Below, piece after piece: positions 7,979 through 16,709 of a stretch of 64,000 bases of DNA. This DNA comes from Acinetobacter guillouiae CIP 63.46 (lineage in GTDB: Bacteria > Pseudomonadota > Gammaproteobacteria > Pseudomonadales > Moraxellaceae): the NCBI RefSeq assembly GCF_000368145.1, contig NZ_KB849286.1:186001-250000 (forward strand). Direction: 5' to 3'. The notes below the pieces were generated by a model. The model was not told where the DNA came from. It worked only from the letters and a program-made list of their open reading frames with translations, and made no database searches. Numbering within the stretch: the first letter of the stretch is position 1; the number at the start of each line of letters is the position of its first letter. The translations under genes and the position numbers were made by a program.

Positions 7979-9934
7979 CTAACCATTTGGTCGAGTCACA
8001 ATTGGGAAAATTGAATCTGGACGTTTAAACATTGCAAAGAATTTTCCAATTTTCAGTGGATTACCTTTAACTTTACTGTCTTTAGAAAGCAGGACTTTTA
8101 CCCCTTCTATTTGACCTGTAATCATTTTTAGATATAAGGGCTTGGTTACGGTTAATGTTGGGCAATCCGATGCCAAACCATTACTGTCATCATGACGTTT
8201 AAACTGCATGACTGAGTTTTCAACCCATAATGAAAAATTCTCTTGGGTATCCGACAAAACCAGATTGATACACTGGTTTTCATTTTTTAAATTTTCCACA
8301 TCTAAATTGGTTGCCATGGCTTCAAGAAATCTTTCAGTTGGCGTGTGAATCAATAAATCACTCGGATCAGATGTATTTTGTAGGGGTACATTATTCTGTA
8401 ACTCTTGAGCGCCCACCAAAAAGAAATTACGCCAAGTCGAAGCCTCAGCAGCATAGCCCAATTGACGATACGTATTTGCCAATAAGTCTTTCGCTTGTTG
8501 GTTTTGAGGGTTATTCAACACAATATGTTTTAAAATCTCGGCAGCCCATCTATAGTCAGCTTGAGCATAGGCATCCCGCGCATTTTTCAATGCATTGTTC
8601 TCTCCACCTGCTAACTCAATATATTTTTTTGCAACAGCTTTTGGTGGCAATGGATCTAAGTTGGAAGGATGGGCATCGAACCATCCCATATAATATTGGT
8701 ATACCGCTTTTACATTATGCTTAAGGGTTCCATAATAGCCATGCGCATATAGCTTTTGATCAAGCGCAGCTGGAAGCTTAATTTTCTCGGCAATTTCAGC
8801 ACCATTAAAACCAGAGTTCATATATCTCACCGTCTGATCATGCGTGAACTTATAAACATCTCGCTGGGTTTTAATAAAATCTTGAATATTGTCATTGCCC
8901 CAGACCGGCCAATGATGCTGTGCGATCAATACATCTGATGCTTTAGCATGCTGCATTGCTTGGTCTAAATAGCCCACCCATTTTAAGGCATCACGTACTT
9001 TAGCACCTCGAAGGGTATAAAGATTATGCATGGTATGCGAAAGAATTTCTGCGCCATTATAAAGTTTCAGTGATGGAATAAAGAATGTTAATTCAGCAGG
9101 TGCTTCTGAACCCGGCACGTTATAAAACACAAAATCCAAACCATCAATGCTCATTTTCTGTTCTGCTTGGGTGATCAGTTGTGTAGGCTCAAGGATTCCC
9201 ATTTTCCCAACAGCAACAGCCTTACCTAAACCAGTATCCACCAATCCTTCGGCATTCTTAGGCAAAAAAGTTCCATACATATAAGTCGCACGACGTATCA
9301 TGGCTGAACCTGCCATCACATTTTCACTGGTCGCTTCTTCCATAAAGCCTTGTGGCGCAATAATTGGAGTTTTTCTAGCGTTAATTTCTTCTGTTGAAAG
9401 AACGCCTAATGCACCACCAAAATGATCGATATGGCTATGGGTAAAGATAATGGCTGAAATTTTTTGCTCACCTAAATGCTGTCTAGCAAATTTAAGTGCT
9501 GCTTCCGCCGTTTCTTTAGAGGTTAATGTATCCACAATAATCCAGCCAGTATCACCCTGAATAATGGTCATATTTGCCAAATCAAAACCACGAATTTGCC
9601 AAACTCGATCTGTCACTTTAAATAGACCAACATTGTTATTGAGCTTTGCTTGTCGCCATAGAGCAGGATTAACAGTATTTGGTGCTGGATCATTTAAAAA
9701 ATTAAATGCATCAAAATCCCAGATCACATTGCCTTTCTCACTTTTAATTTGACCCTTTGGTTTGGCAATAAAACCTTTTTGCGCATGATTAAACTCTGTC
9801 ATATCGTCTAAATTATATTTACTTTTATAAGCATTATTTGATTCAATGACCGCTTCTTCGACTTGCCCATTTGCTGCCAAAACAGAAAATGGCAAAATAA
9901 ACATCAATGAGACTGTTAAAAATTTAATTTTCAT
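7979..9934 (-). CDS. Secreted alkyl sulfatase (SdsA/BDS1 family)
   Basis: 651-residue metallo-beta-lactamase-fold sulfatase that hydrolyses primary alkyl sulfates such as dodecyl sulfate to alcohol and sulfate. The start at 9934 is chosen because AAAAAAGGA lies 6 nt upstream and it gives a clean signal peptide (MKIKFLTVSLMFILPFSVLAANG); longer upstream frames lack both. Domains are the Zn-binding MBL domain (about 90-350, with THSHIDHFGG at 165-173 as the metal ligand motif), the alkyl-sulfatase dimerisation domain (about 360-510) and a C-terminal SCP2-like domain (about 525-650). Length matches Pseudomonas SdsA1. A TetR gene lies immediately upstream on the same strand, a plausible regulator. 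Confidence 0.93.
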   Translation of the reverse strand: MKIKFLTVSLMFILPFSVLAANGQVEEAVIESNNAYKSKYNLDDMTEFNHAQKGFIAKPKGQIKSEKGNVIWDFDAFNFLNDPAPNTVNPALWRQAKLNNNVGLFKVTDRVWQIRGFDLANMTIIQGDTGWIIVDTLTSKETAEAALKFARQHLGEQKISAIIFTHSHIDHFGGALGVLSTEEINARKTPIIAPQGFMEEATSENVMAGSAMIRRATYMYGTFLPKNAEGLVDTGLGKAVAVGKMGILEPTQLITQAEQKMSIDGLDFVFYNVPGSEAPAELTFFIPSLKLYNGAEILSHTMHNLYTLRGAKVRDALKWVGYLDQAMQHAKASDVLIAQHHWPVWGNDNIQDFIKTQRDVYKFTHDQTVRYMNSGFNGAEIAEKIKLPAALDQKLYAHGYYGTLKHNVKAVYQYYMGWFDAHPSNLDPLPPKAVAKKYIELAGGENNALKNARDAYAQADYRWAAEILKHIVLNNPQNQQAKDLLANTYRQLGYAAEASTWRNFFLVGAQELQNNVPLQNTSDPSDLLIHTPTERFLEAMATNLDVENLKNENQCINLVLSDTQENFSLWVENSVMQFKRHDDSNGLASDCPTLTVTKPLYLKMITGQIEGVKVLLSKDSKVKGNPLKIGKFFAMFKRPDSIFPIVTRPNG

Positions 9935-10090
9935 TGTCATTCCTTTTTTCAAAATATCCATAATTTTTGATTTTCTAATCCGTACTGTTCTTTTCATTCG
10001 GCATCTCATACGACGACTTTATCTCGCTATAAAATCCTTTACCCTCCACAAGTTAATGCATCGTCGCTTTTAATTGACTATAATTTTGGC

Positions 10091-10708
10091 TTAATCGTAA
10101 TGTTGATTTACCTTAAAACGGATTCCACCTTCAATATAGTCTTTTAGATATTTACCCAGCAGTTTGTGGTCTTTCACATTGGTCGGCCAAAAGTGTTCAA
10201 GACCAATATCACTGACCACATTGAGAATGGTATTGAAGGTAAAGAGTACTTTTAATGCAATCGCATCAGGCTCTGCATCGGGCAAAGCCAGTTGTAATAA
10301 GTAGACCGCTTTATCTGAAACAGGTACTAGCGTTTTTACAACAATGATCCGCCCTTCATCTCCTGCACTAATCGTTTTAGAAAAGAATTTTAAATAATGT
10401 ATGCCATTTTCCTGTAAAAGAATCTTCACCATCGGGTTCATCAAGGCATCTACCACCTCAGATACTTGTACCTGTTCAGGTTGAATTGCATTTAATAGCG
10501 CAAGACTGTCGGTAACATAAGGTGTCATAACATGATCTAGCGCAGCTTCAACCAATCCCCATTTAGATTTGAAGTGGTAATATAAAGCTGATTTGTTTGC
10601 CACTTTTGCAGTTTCATTAATTTTCTGTACAGACAAAGTTTCTATATTATTCTGAGAAAACAGAACAATCGCTGCCTCGATAAGCTTTTCTTTGGTTTGA
10701 TTACTCAT
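10091..10708 (-). CDS. TetR-family regulator next to the alkyl sulfatase
   Basis: 205 residues from the ATG at 10708, with GGAATGTG upstream. The helix-turn-helix is at about residues 5-50 (TKEKLIEAAIVLFSQ, SVQKINETAKVANKSALYYHFKSKWGLVEAAL). The C-terminal part is of the TetR C-terminal class seen in regulators of lipid and xenobiotic genes. It lies between the lipoprotein and sulfatase genes, all on the minus strand, but a terminator separates it from the lipoprotein gene. A near-palindrome in front of its start suggests autoregulation. The probable target is the sulfatase (inference). Confidence 0.85.
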   Translation of the reverse strand: MSNQTKEKLIEAAIVLFSQNNIETLSVQKINETAKVANKSALYYHFKSKWGLVEAALDHVMTPYVTDSLALLNAIQPEQVQVSEVVDALMNPMVKILLQENGIHYLKFFSKTISAGDEGRIIVVKTLVPVSDKAVYLLQLALPDAEPDAIALKVLFTFNTILNVVSDIGLEHFWPTNVKDHKLLGKYLKDYIEGGIRFKVNQHYD

Positions 10709-10728
10709 CACATTCCATAGAGAAAATA

Positions 10729-10746
10729 AAAAGAGAGGTCTCTTTT
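10729..10746. promoter_or_regulatory. Probable TetR operator
   Basis: Inverted repeat AAAAGAGA-GG-TCTCTTTT, with 8-bp arms, 20 bp upstream of the TetR start. No second copy was found in front of the sulfatase or lipoprotein gene. Confidence 0.5.
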
Positions 10747-10764
10747 ATATCAAAAATGATAAAA

Positions 10765-10798
10765 AATAAACCAGTCACTCAATAGACTGGCTTATTTT
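10765..10798. terminator. Bidirectional terminator after the lipoprotein gene
   Basis: Stem AATAAACCAGTC / GACTGGCTTATT (one mismatch) with an 8-nt loop and A/T runs on both sides. It lies 12 bp beyond the lipoprotein stop codon on the minus strand and shows that the TetR gene has its own promoter. Confidence 0.75.
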
Positions 10799-10809
10799 TA
10801 ACGGAAGGA

Positions 10810-12174
10810 TTACGAACAACCTTTGACTTCAAATTCCTCTTTAGAGGTGTAGTTAAGCTCTGGTAAATAATCACCCATCACCGTCTTTTCATCTCCCCAA
10901 ACTTTGGTATTTTGAATGGCTTGATTAAAGTTTGAATACGGTAATAAATTTCTCATAATCAAGAAACCGACATCATTATGCCCTTTCTCCACAGCATCTG
11001 GACCAGTATAACCATCACCACGCGGGCTTAAAGGCAAATAAGAAATTCCACATTCATCTGTGGCATTCTTTGGACGATCTTCGGGTAATGACACAACAAG
11101 GGTATAAAAACCATTTTTGTCTTTATGCTTCATTTGCTCGTCATAAATACAGAAGTTGGTTGCTGTCGAAATCAGTTCATTGGTACAAATCGACCAATAA
11201 CGAATATCGCCTTTGGCTAAAGTGGTTTCGTTACCAGAGGTTGCAGCGATTTGTGGCAGTTTACCCTTTATCACGACCACCTTACCAAGTTTGCGGCTAA
11301 TCACAGAGAAGGTGTATTCATTATCTGGTGTAGCCCATTGATTTAGCTTACGTTCAGTTTTAAATCCTTCACACTGATCTAAGTTATATTTATAAATACA
11401 ACTAATATTCGCAGGTCCGTTATAGGCGGTATACCATGTTGGTTTTAATTGTGCAGGGAAACCTACATAAGGCTGTTTATTGTATAAACTTAAAATCACA
11501 CTCAAAGGTGTTTGTACATTATCCAAAGCTTTTTCTTTCACTTTAAGGACTTTACAGACTTCTGCGCCTGTTTTGATTTCACCGTTGGCTAACTGTACTT
11601 TATAACGCGGAAAATTGACTCCGCCTTTCTCATTAAAGCCTTTATTCGGCACATAAACACGATAGATTAACGCCACTTCATTGCTGTCTGTTTTAGGCGC
11701 ATATAAGGTATTTTCTTTAGGCGATGCAGGTAGATCACCTAACACCAACTCAGCTTTAAATCCTCTTTCTTTATTTAAGCGATTATTACCCACAATAAAT
11801 GGATTGGTTACACCTTGATTAGGTTTGATATTAACATCCACCAAAGAATTAACGCGCTCTCCTTTGGCTGTATAGCTAACCAGAGAGGTATGACGGGCAT
11901 AAGGATAATCACCATCGATAAAAACTTTTGCACCTTCTGGTACTGTAAATTCACTCGACCAGTAATTTACATTGGAGTCTGGAAGCGCATAATTCATTGG
12001 ATTGGCACCACCTGTGCCATCCTTACTCGAAACAGCATTTTGCCACATACAATCCGTCAGTTCTGCTTTAGGCGGTTGAGTTACACGTTCTGAATCATCA
12101 TTGTCATTACAAGCACTTAAAGTGATTGAACCCATAACCGTTGTCAGCAGTATCCCTACTTTTAATTTATTCAT
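10810..12174 (-). CDS. Putative lipoprotein of unknown function
   Basis: 454 residues from the ATG at 12174, preceded by GGAAAAG. The N-terminus MNKLKVGILLTTVMGSITLSAC has a type II signal peptide with an LSAC lipobox, so it should be lipid-anchored. The mature part is rich in beta strand and contains FPRY, DGDYPYARHTSLVSY, NPFIVGNNRLN, LIYRVYVPNKGFNEKGG and several cysteines in the C-terminal half (CIYKYNLDQC, SICTNELISTATNFCIYD, DECG). I recognise similarity only to uncharacterised exported proteins. It lies upstream of the TetR-sulfatase pair, but with a terminator between, so a shared role is only suggested by proximity. Confidence 0.7.
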   Translation of the reverse strand: MNKLKVGILLTTVMGSITLSACNDNDDSERVTQPPKAELTDCMWQNAVSSKDGTGGANPMNYALPDSNVNYWSSEFTVPEGAKVFIDGDYPYARHTSLVSYTAKGERVNSLVDVNIKPNQGVTNPFIVGNNRLNKERGFKAELVLGDLPASPKENTLYAPKTDSNEVALIYRVYVPNKGFNEKGGVNFPRYKVQLANGEIKTGAEVCKVLKVKEKALDNVQTPLSVILSLYNKQPYVGFPAQLKPTWYTAYNGPANISCIYKYNLDQCEGFKTERKLNQWATPDNEYTFSVISRKLGKVVVIKGKLPQIAATSGNETTLAKGDIRYWSICTNELISTATNFCIYDEQMKHKDKNGFYTLVVSLPEDRPKNATDECGISYLPLSPRGDGYTGPDAVEKGHNDVGFLIMRNLLPYSNFNQAIQNTKVWGDEKTVMGDYLPELNYTSKEEFEVKGCS

Positions 12175-12275
12175 CTTTTCCATAACTTACGTCCCTATGT
12201 ACCATGTTCTTTAATCCTAGAACGATGGTGACTTCATTTTAATTTTAATTGATCACTTCAATGGACTGGTTTTTA

Positions 12276-12313
12276 ATCCATTTAGATTAAATATAATAAT
12301 CCACTTAGATTAA
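12276..12313. promoter_or_regulatory. Pair of 15-bp direct repeats upstream of the lipoprotein gene
   Basis: ATCCATTTAGATTAA (12276-12290) and ATCCACTTAGATTAA (12299-12313) are near-identical direct repeats 23 bp apart, about 100 bp upstream of the lipoprotein start. The spacing of about two helical turns suggests an activator or repressor site; the protein is unknown. Confidence 0.4.
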
Positions 12314-12589
12314 TTTTCAAGCGGTTTTTTTCTGATCTATTTAAAAAGTGCTTTTTTGCATTGATCAATGACATTTCAAGTCGGTGTTTAAAGCGGTTAA
12401 AAATGAGGAGAACCTAACAGCTACGATGTTTTAATTCTTCATCCATTGCTTAGACAACAGATGAAGGAAAATCCTTGCTAAATCGCTTAAAAATCTCGGC
12501 TCTGTATTGAATTCCTTATTTTAAAAGAAAAATAAAATAGGGAAAAAATGGAGAGAGAATTTCTTAAAATTGAAAAAAATAAAAATACA

Positions 12590-12710
12590 TTCGATCTTTT
12601 TCATAAAACAAAAAATGATCATCTGGAGTAAATCATATGGGTATTGAAAGTCCCTTCTCCCGTTGGGAGAAGGCTAGGATGAGGGGAATTCTATGTAGAT
12701 TCATGCTTAT
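12590..12710 (+). repeat. REP-like interspersed repeat, copy C
   Basis: Shares with copies A and B the blocks AAAAAATGATCATCTGGAGT, GTATTGAAAGTCCCTTCTCCC and GGCTAGGATGAGGGG. The core at 12653-12673 is CCTTCTCCC-GTT-GGGAGAAGG. It lies in the 640-bp spacer between the lipoprotein and czcN-like genes, which holds no other clear feature apart from the direct repeats near 12.3 kb. Confidence 0.75.
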
Positions 12711-12822
12711 TCAGGTTAAAAATCATCCATCCAATATATCCACCCTAGAGTACCCAATAAAAATTTACTGAATACTCTAAGTATAAATTTCTCTCAATTC
12801 AGGTTAATAAAATAAAAGCGGA

Positions 12823-13434
12823 CTAAAACATATTAAAATAAATAGGAAAAACCCCTAACAATCGAAGCTCTTCAAACAGTTGTACAAACGCAGCGACCCA
12901 GAAAAACCAGATCACCTGAGTTAAGAACAACCTAAAATGTTTGGATGACACTTGGCAATATTGCGGTTCAGAATAGTTTTTAAAACTCGGCCAAAAGCGT
13001 GGTGTAGTTTGAGTATAATTCAAATACAATTGATCAAATTTTTTCCTCAAAAAACGCTCTTCTTGACGTATGACAAAGTAATAATAAACTAAAAAAAACA
13101 AACTAAAAGCCAAAGGAAAGAACAAGGTTTCAGTTAAAAACATAATCCCCAGTGCAGCTAAAAAACTAAAGAAATAGAGTGGATTTCGGCATATGGAATA
13201 TGGACCATCCATAACTAACTTCGCGTTTTTATGACCTAAAATATAGATACTGCACCATATCCGTCCCATCGCACCAATTCCTACTAAAAACCAACCGAGC
13301 AACCATAAAAGATGCTCAATCAGTGGAAAAGTGTCGTGCCATAGACCAAAACTAAAAGCAATGATAAATGCCAATACAAAACCAATAACTCTTGAACCCA
13401 TGGTCCTTATTCTGGAAGAAAATATAATACTCAT
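12823..13434 (-). CDS. CzcN-like isoprenylcysteine methyltransferase family membrane protein
   Basis: 203 residues from the ATG at 13434, which follows a strong GGGAGGAAATAAG site. It is a polytopic membrane protein of the ICMT/PEMT-like family, with the conserved cofactor-binding stretch MDGPYSICRNPLYFFSFLAALGI and the later VIRQEERFLRKKFDQLYLNYTQTTPRFWP. This arrangement and length match CzcN, a protein encoded at the front of czc heavy-metal efflux operons in Cupriavidus. No CzcCBA efflux genes are present here. The next upstream gene may be a CzcI-like relic. Its role in metal resistance is not established; another membrane methyltransferase function is possible. Confidence 0.7.
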   Translation of the reverse strand: MSIIFSSRIRTMGSRVIGFVLAFIIAFSFGLWHDTFPLIEHLLWLLGWFLVGIGAMGRIWCSIYILGHKNAKLVMDGPYSICRNPLYFFSFLAALGIMFLTETLFFPLAFSLFFLVYYYFVIRQEERFLRKKFDQLYLNYTQTTPRFWPSFKNYSEPQYCQVSSKHFRLFLTQVIWFFWVAAFVQLFEELRLLGVFPIYFNMF

Positions 13435-13646
13435 CTTATTTCCTCCCACAATAAATTAAATACTCATCTTCTTTTAAATAAAGTTCTAAGTGGTTACTTA
13501 TCAAAATTAAATAATGTAAAATATTTATTTTAAAAATAGAATTTAAAGATAATTGTTCTACAAAATAACATGTCGCTTTTTTTTGACTAAACATTTAAAT
13601 ACTCCTCAGCATATACAAAAAAATAAAATGGTGGGAGCTACTTTAG

Positions 13647-14060
13647 CTAGCCACCGTATAGCTGCTTGAATTTAGGAGGAGGAGATAAATTATTTAATTC
13701 AGGGGATTGATATAAATTCAACCACCTGTATCTCTGAAAAGTCAGAAGATTAAAAAATAGATTAAATGTATTTTCAAAATTACGTTCTATTTTTAAATCA
13801 GCAAAGTTCGATATGAAATTACATTTATCATTTAAACAAATATTTTGACAAAACTGATTTATTTCATTGTTATATCTTATTTTTTCAATATTTCTTTCAA
13901 CATCACTCATGGCAATAAGTGATTCTTTATCATCAATATTTTGTTTTATATGCGTTTGAATCGAAATTTCATTAAGGCATAAAGATTCAACCACATACCA
14001 GACATTCTGAAATGTAAATTGAAACATCAATAGCCAAACAAAAAACAGCTTCTTTCCCAT
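13647..14060 (-). CDS. Exported small protein, possibly CzcI-like
   Basis: 137 residues with an N-terminal hydrophobic signal (MGKKLFFVWLLMFQFTFQNVW) and five cysteines in the mature part (SLCLNE, FCQNICLNDKC). It ends with RYRWLNLYQSPELNNLSPPPKF. Exported size, an early cysteine and a tail of the YQSP...P type recall CzcI proteins of Acinetobacter czc operons, and it sits next to a CzcN-like gene. The usual His-rich stretch of CzcI is absent, so this is a weak assignment. AT-rich codon use and an Asn/Ile/Phe-rich sequence suggest relaxed or divergent evolution. Confidence 0.45.
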   Translation of the reverse strand: MGKKLFFVWLLMFQFTFQNVWYVVESLCLNEISIQTHIKQNIDDKESLIAMSDVERNIEKIRYNNEINQFCQNICLNDKCNFISNFADLKIERNFENTFNLFFNLLTFQRYRWLNLYQSPELNNLSPPPKFKQLYGG

Positions 14061-14505
14061 TACAACTTTCTGTAAACAATATTCATGATATTTAAAAACT
14101 CAACCAAGTAAGTTACTACTTTACAAAGATAAAATAGATTCCAAGAAATTCATTTAAAATAATACTAAAGCGATTCCATATCTGTGTGAATTTTCACAAT
14201 CCTACTCATTTTAAAAATTAATGATTAATTTTATATAGTAGTTTTTTAAATTTACAATTACATTTATACAAAAAAGAAACAAGATATTGGTAAATGTTCG
14301 ATAAAGCATTTTTATTACAAAATTGTCATTAATTGAATGTTTTATAGATAGAAAATCAGATTACAGGTCGAGTGAAAAAAATAAACCCATAATTTTAAAA
14401 GCTTAATGCATCAGAAATTAAAAAATCATAGTTATATAAGCATTCCCCATTATGAGGATATTTTACTGCTACATAATGGGTATCTTGATATTGAATTGCA
14501 AAGAA
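14061..14505. other. AT-rich spacer with an inverted repeat
   Basis: About 445 bp with no gene seen. An inverted repeat CCCATTATG (14446-14454) / CATAATGGG (14472-14480) lies about 26 bp after the stop of the next minus-strand gene and may act as its terminator, although there is no U-run beside it. Confidence 0.4.
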
Positions 14506-15375
14506 TCATTTAAACTCAGGCATATTGTTTAAATATGCCAACGCTTGCTCTGTTGAGCCTTCATTGAGTGGGCTATGCTTGGGATTAAAATAACGTATAC
14601 AGGCACGTATCATATAACCAGCTCTAGGGACTCGGTCTTGTCGAGCTGCTCGAAAATAATCCTTAAAACGAAAACGATGCGGTAATTGCGGGTCTTGTTG
14701 GACCAAGTTTTCGACAGCAATATAAGCCAATACAATAAATAATGGAAAGGTAAAAACAGCCGCACCTGTTCGCAACAAAATATTATTGCTCAAGTGCCTA
14801 AACATGGCATCTGCCACTTCACGATGTTCAACCTCTTCAGCGCCATGCCATTGTAATAAACGTAACATTTGTACATTTACAGGTGCAGTTTGTAAGCCCT
14901 CAGCATTTAAAACCCAATGACCCAATACACCTGTGAGATGCTCTGCTGCTGCAACCATAGCCAATCGTGTCGTCAACCAAGTTGATTTTAAGCGTGGATG
15001 TTTTAACTCATAACCGAATGGTTTAGGACCAATCATGTCATTAAATATCCAGTTCATCATTTCGGTATAACGACTTAAATCAATTCCTAAAGCTTCTATA
15101 TGTCGCGTACCTAAGGTATGTCCATAGCTGTGAGCACCCTCTTGTTTAATAAAGGCCATGGCTACAGCTTTTAATTGCTCATCTTGAACAAACGGTAATG
15201 CGTCTCTAAAAGTCTGACAAAACCAACGTTCTGGTGCTGGTGTAATTGGGTTAATTAAATTCAGCATTTGCGTCGCCATCGGATCATCATAAATCCAATG
15301 ACTGGGAGTTTCAGCAAAATCAAATACTGGACGTCTTGGAACAATCGTATGGGTTTCTTTGATTAAACCACTCAT
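14506..15375 (-). CDS. Ferritin-like diiron protein of the 'metal-dependent hydrolase' family (COG3687), paralogue 1
   Basis: 289 residues with AAGGAG before the ATG at 15375. It belongs to the family generally labelled predicted metal-dependent hydrolase (PF10118). The visible residue pattern is that of a four-helix diiron carboxylate protein: Glu49 (PAPERWF), Glu79-x-x-His82 (KQEGAHSYGH), Glu145 (AAEHLTG) and Glu181-x-x-His184 (GAEEVEHREV). A hydrophobic helix near residues 203-222 may touch the membrane. It ends a five-gene operon with an SDR, an acetoacetate-decarboxylase-like protein, an OYE-like reductase and a paralogue with the same ligand pattern. An oxygenase or oxidase role is my inference; the family lacks a settled reaction. 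Confidence 0.8.
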   Translation of the reverse strand: MSGLIKETHTIVPRRPVFDFAETPSHWIYDDPMATQMLNLINPITPAPERWFCQTFRDALPFVQDEQLKAVAMAFIKQEGAHSYGHTLGTRHIEALGIDLSRYTEMMNWIFNDMIGPKPFGYELKHPRLKSTWLTTRLAMVAAAEHLTGVLGHWVLNAEGLQTAPVNVQMLRLLQWHGAEEVEHREVADAMFRHLSNNILLRTGAAVFTFPLFIVLAYIAVENLVQQDPQLPHRFRFKDYFRAARQDRVPRAGYMIRACIRYFNPKHSPLNEGSTEQALAYLNNMPEFK

Positions 15376-15409
15376 GATAAAACTCCTTGTATCGCAAATC
15401 GTTTAACGA

Positions 15410-16639
15410 TTAGTCCTGTGTCAAAATGTTAAAACCCATACGAGGGCCAAAGGCGATCAATGTACGGAATAATCCCTTAATTGCCTTGGGTTGCTGACCG
15501 CTGCTAATCCGACGAAATTGGGCAGCATGCCAAGCCAGTTGTAGATAGGCGTCGACAGGTTTGTATCCAACAGCAGGAATTTTTGCAGGATCAAGTAGTG
15601 ATTTTCCAGCTAAAAGTTGTTTGGCTAAATCTGGTTGCAAAGCAAAAGGACGAGCCAAACCAATTAAATCAACAGTACCATCAGCAACAATCTGGTTCAT
15701 CAAATCGACATCACGCAGACCACCGGTCAGCATTAATGGCAGTTTGCTCTGTTCACAAATTGCAGTCGCATAATCAAGGAAATAGCCATCACGCTGAGTC
15801 TGTCGATCAGGTGCATATCCCAACTGTGCAGGAGATTCATAATTGCCCCCTGAAACCTCTAATAAATCGATACCCTCAGCTTCTAGAGCTAAGGCAATTT
15901 GAAGAGATTCTTGCTGAGTTAATCCACCCTTTTGGAAGTCAGCAGAATTTAGTTTGACACTTAGGATCTTATTTTTGCCGATGGCCTGACGCACTGCACG
16001 CACCGTTTCAATCAAAATCCGTTGTCGATTTTCAGGATTCCCGCCCCATTGATCTGTACGTGTATTTGCCAATGGAGATAAAAATTGTGATAACAAATAA
16101 CCATGTGCAGCATGAACCTGTACACCATCGAATCCAGCTTTCACAGCCAATGCAGCCGTGGTCGCAAAACGTTTAATTTGCTCCAAAATTTCTGCCTCAG
16201 TCATCGCACGAGGAATACGAATAATATTCATTGCAGGCAGATCTAGCCCAACTGCTGATGGCGCGATTGGCTTTTTTAATAATGGAAGTACAGCAACACG
16301 ACCAGGATGGTTAATTTGCATAATAATCTTGCTGCCATTTGCTTGTGCAGCTTGGGCCCATAACTTATTTGCCTGTAAGAATTGTTCATCTTGCAAAACG
16401 ACATTGCGTGGCTCAACAAATGCACGAGAATCAATCATGACATTCCCTGTGATTAATAACCCAGTTCCTCCTCTTGCCCATACAGCATAGAGTTGTTGTA
16501 AGTCTATGGTTGGTGAACCATGTCGATCCGCCAATTGCTCACTCATGGCCGATTTTGCAATACGGTTTGGTATCGTTATACCGCAGGCCAAGGTTAATGG
16601 TTGCTTTAACGGAGATTTTGCGAGTATACGTTGTGCCAT
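15410..16639 (-). CDS. Old-yellow-enzyme-like NADH:flavin oxidoreductase
   Basis: 409 residues with the FMN-binding TIM-barrel of the OYE/2,4-dienoyl-CoA reductase family. Recognisable motifs are QINHPGR, FDGVQVHAAHGYLLSQFLSP, TDQWGGNPENRQRI and MLTGGLRDVDLMNQIVADG. There is no C-terminal FAD/4Fe-4S half as in full FadH, so it is a single-domain ene-reductase type. It would reduce an activated C=C bond using NAD(P)H. It lies between two diiron proteins in one operon, 34 bp before paralogue 1, suggesting it acts on the same substrate or its oxidised product. The substrate is unknown. Confidence 0.88.
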   Translation of the reverse strand: MAQRILAKSPLKQPLTLACGITIPNRIAKSAMSEQLADRHGSPTIDLQQLYAVWARGGTGLLITGNVMIDSRAFVEPRNVVLQDEQFLQANKLWAQAAQANGSKIIMQINHPGRVAVLPLLKKPIAPSAVGLDLPAMNIIRIPRAMTEAEILEQIKRFATTAALAVKAGFDGVQVHAAHGYLLSQFLSPLANTRTDQWGGNPENRQRILIETVRAVRQAIGKNKILSVKLNSADFQKGGLTQQESLQIALALEAEGIDLLEVSGGNYESPAQLGYAPDRQTQRDGYFLDYATAICEQSKLPLMLTGGLRDVDLMNQIVADGTVDLIGLARPFALQPDLAKQLLAGKSLLDPAKIPAVGYKPVDAYLQLAWHAAQFRRISSGQQPKAIKGLFRTLIAFGPRMGFNILTQD

Positions 16640-16709
16640 TGGATGAATTCCTAAAATAATTGGATGAATGAGTACGCTGTAAATTTCAATTTCTTGCTTA
16701 TTTCAGTTA

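Noticed and set aside
8311-8724. 137-codon plus-strand frame within the alkyl sulfatase
   Set aside because: Shadow frame of a well-supported gene on the other strand.
15583-15957. Long plus-strand frames inside the OYE-like gene
   Set aside because: Antisense shadows with no independent support.
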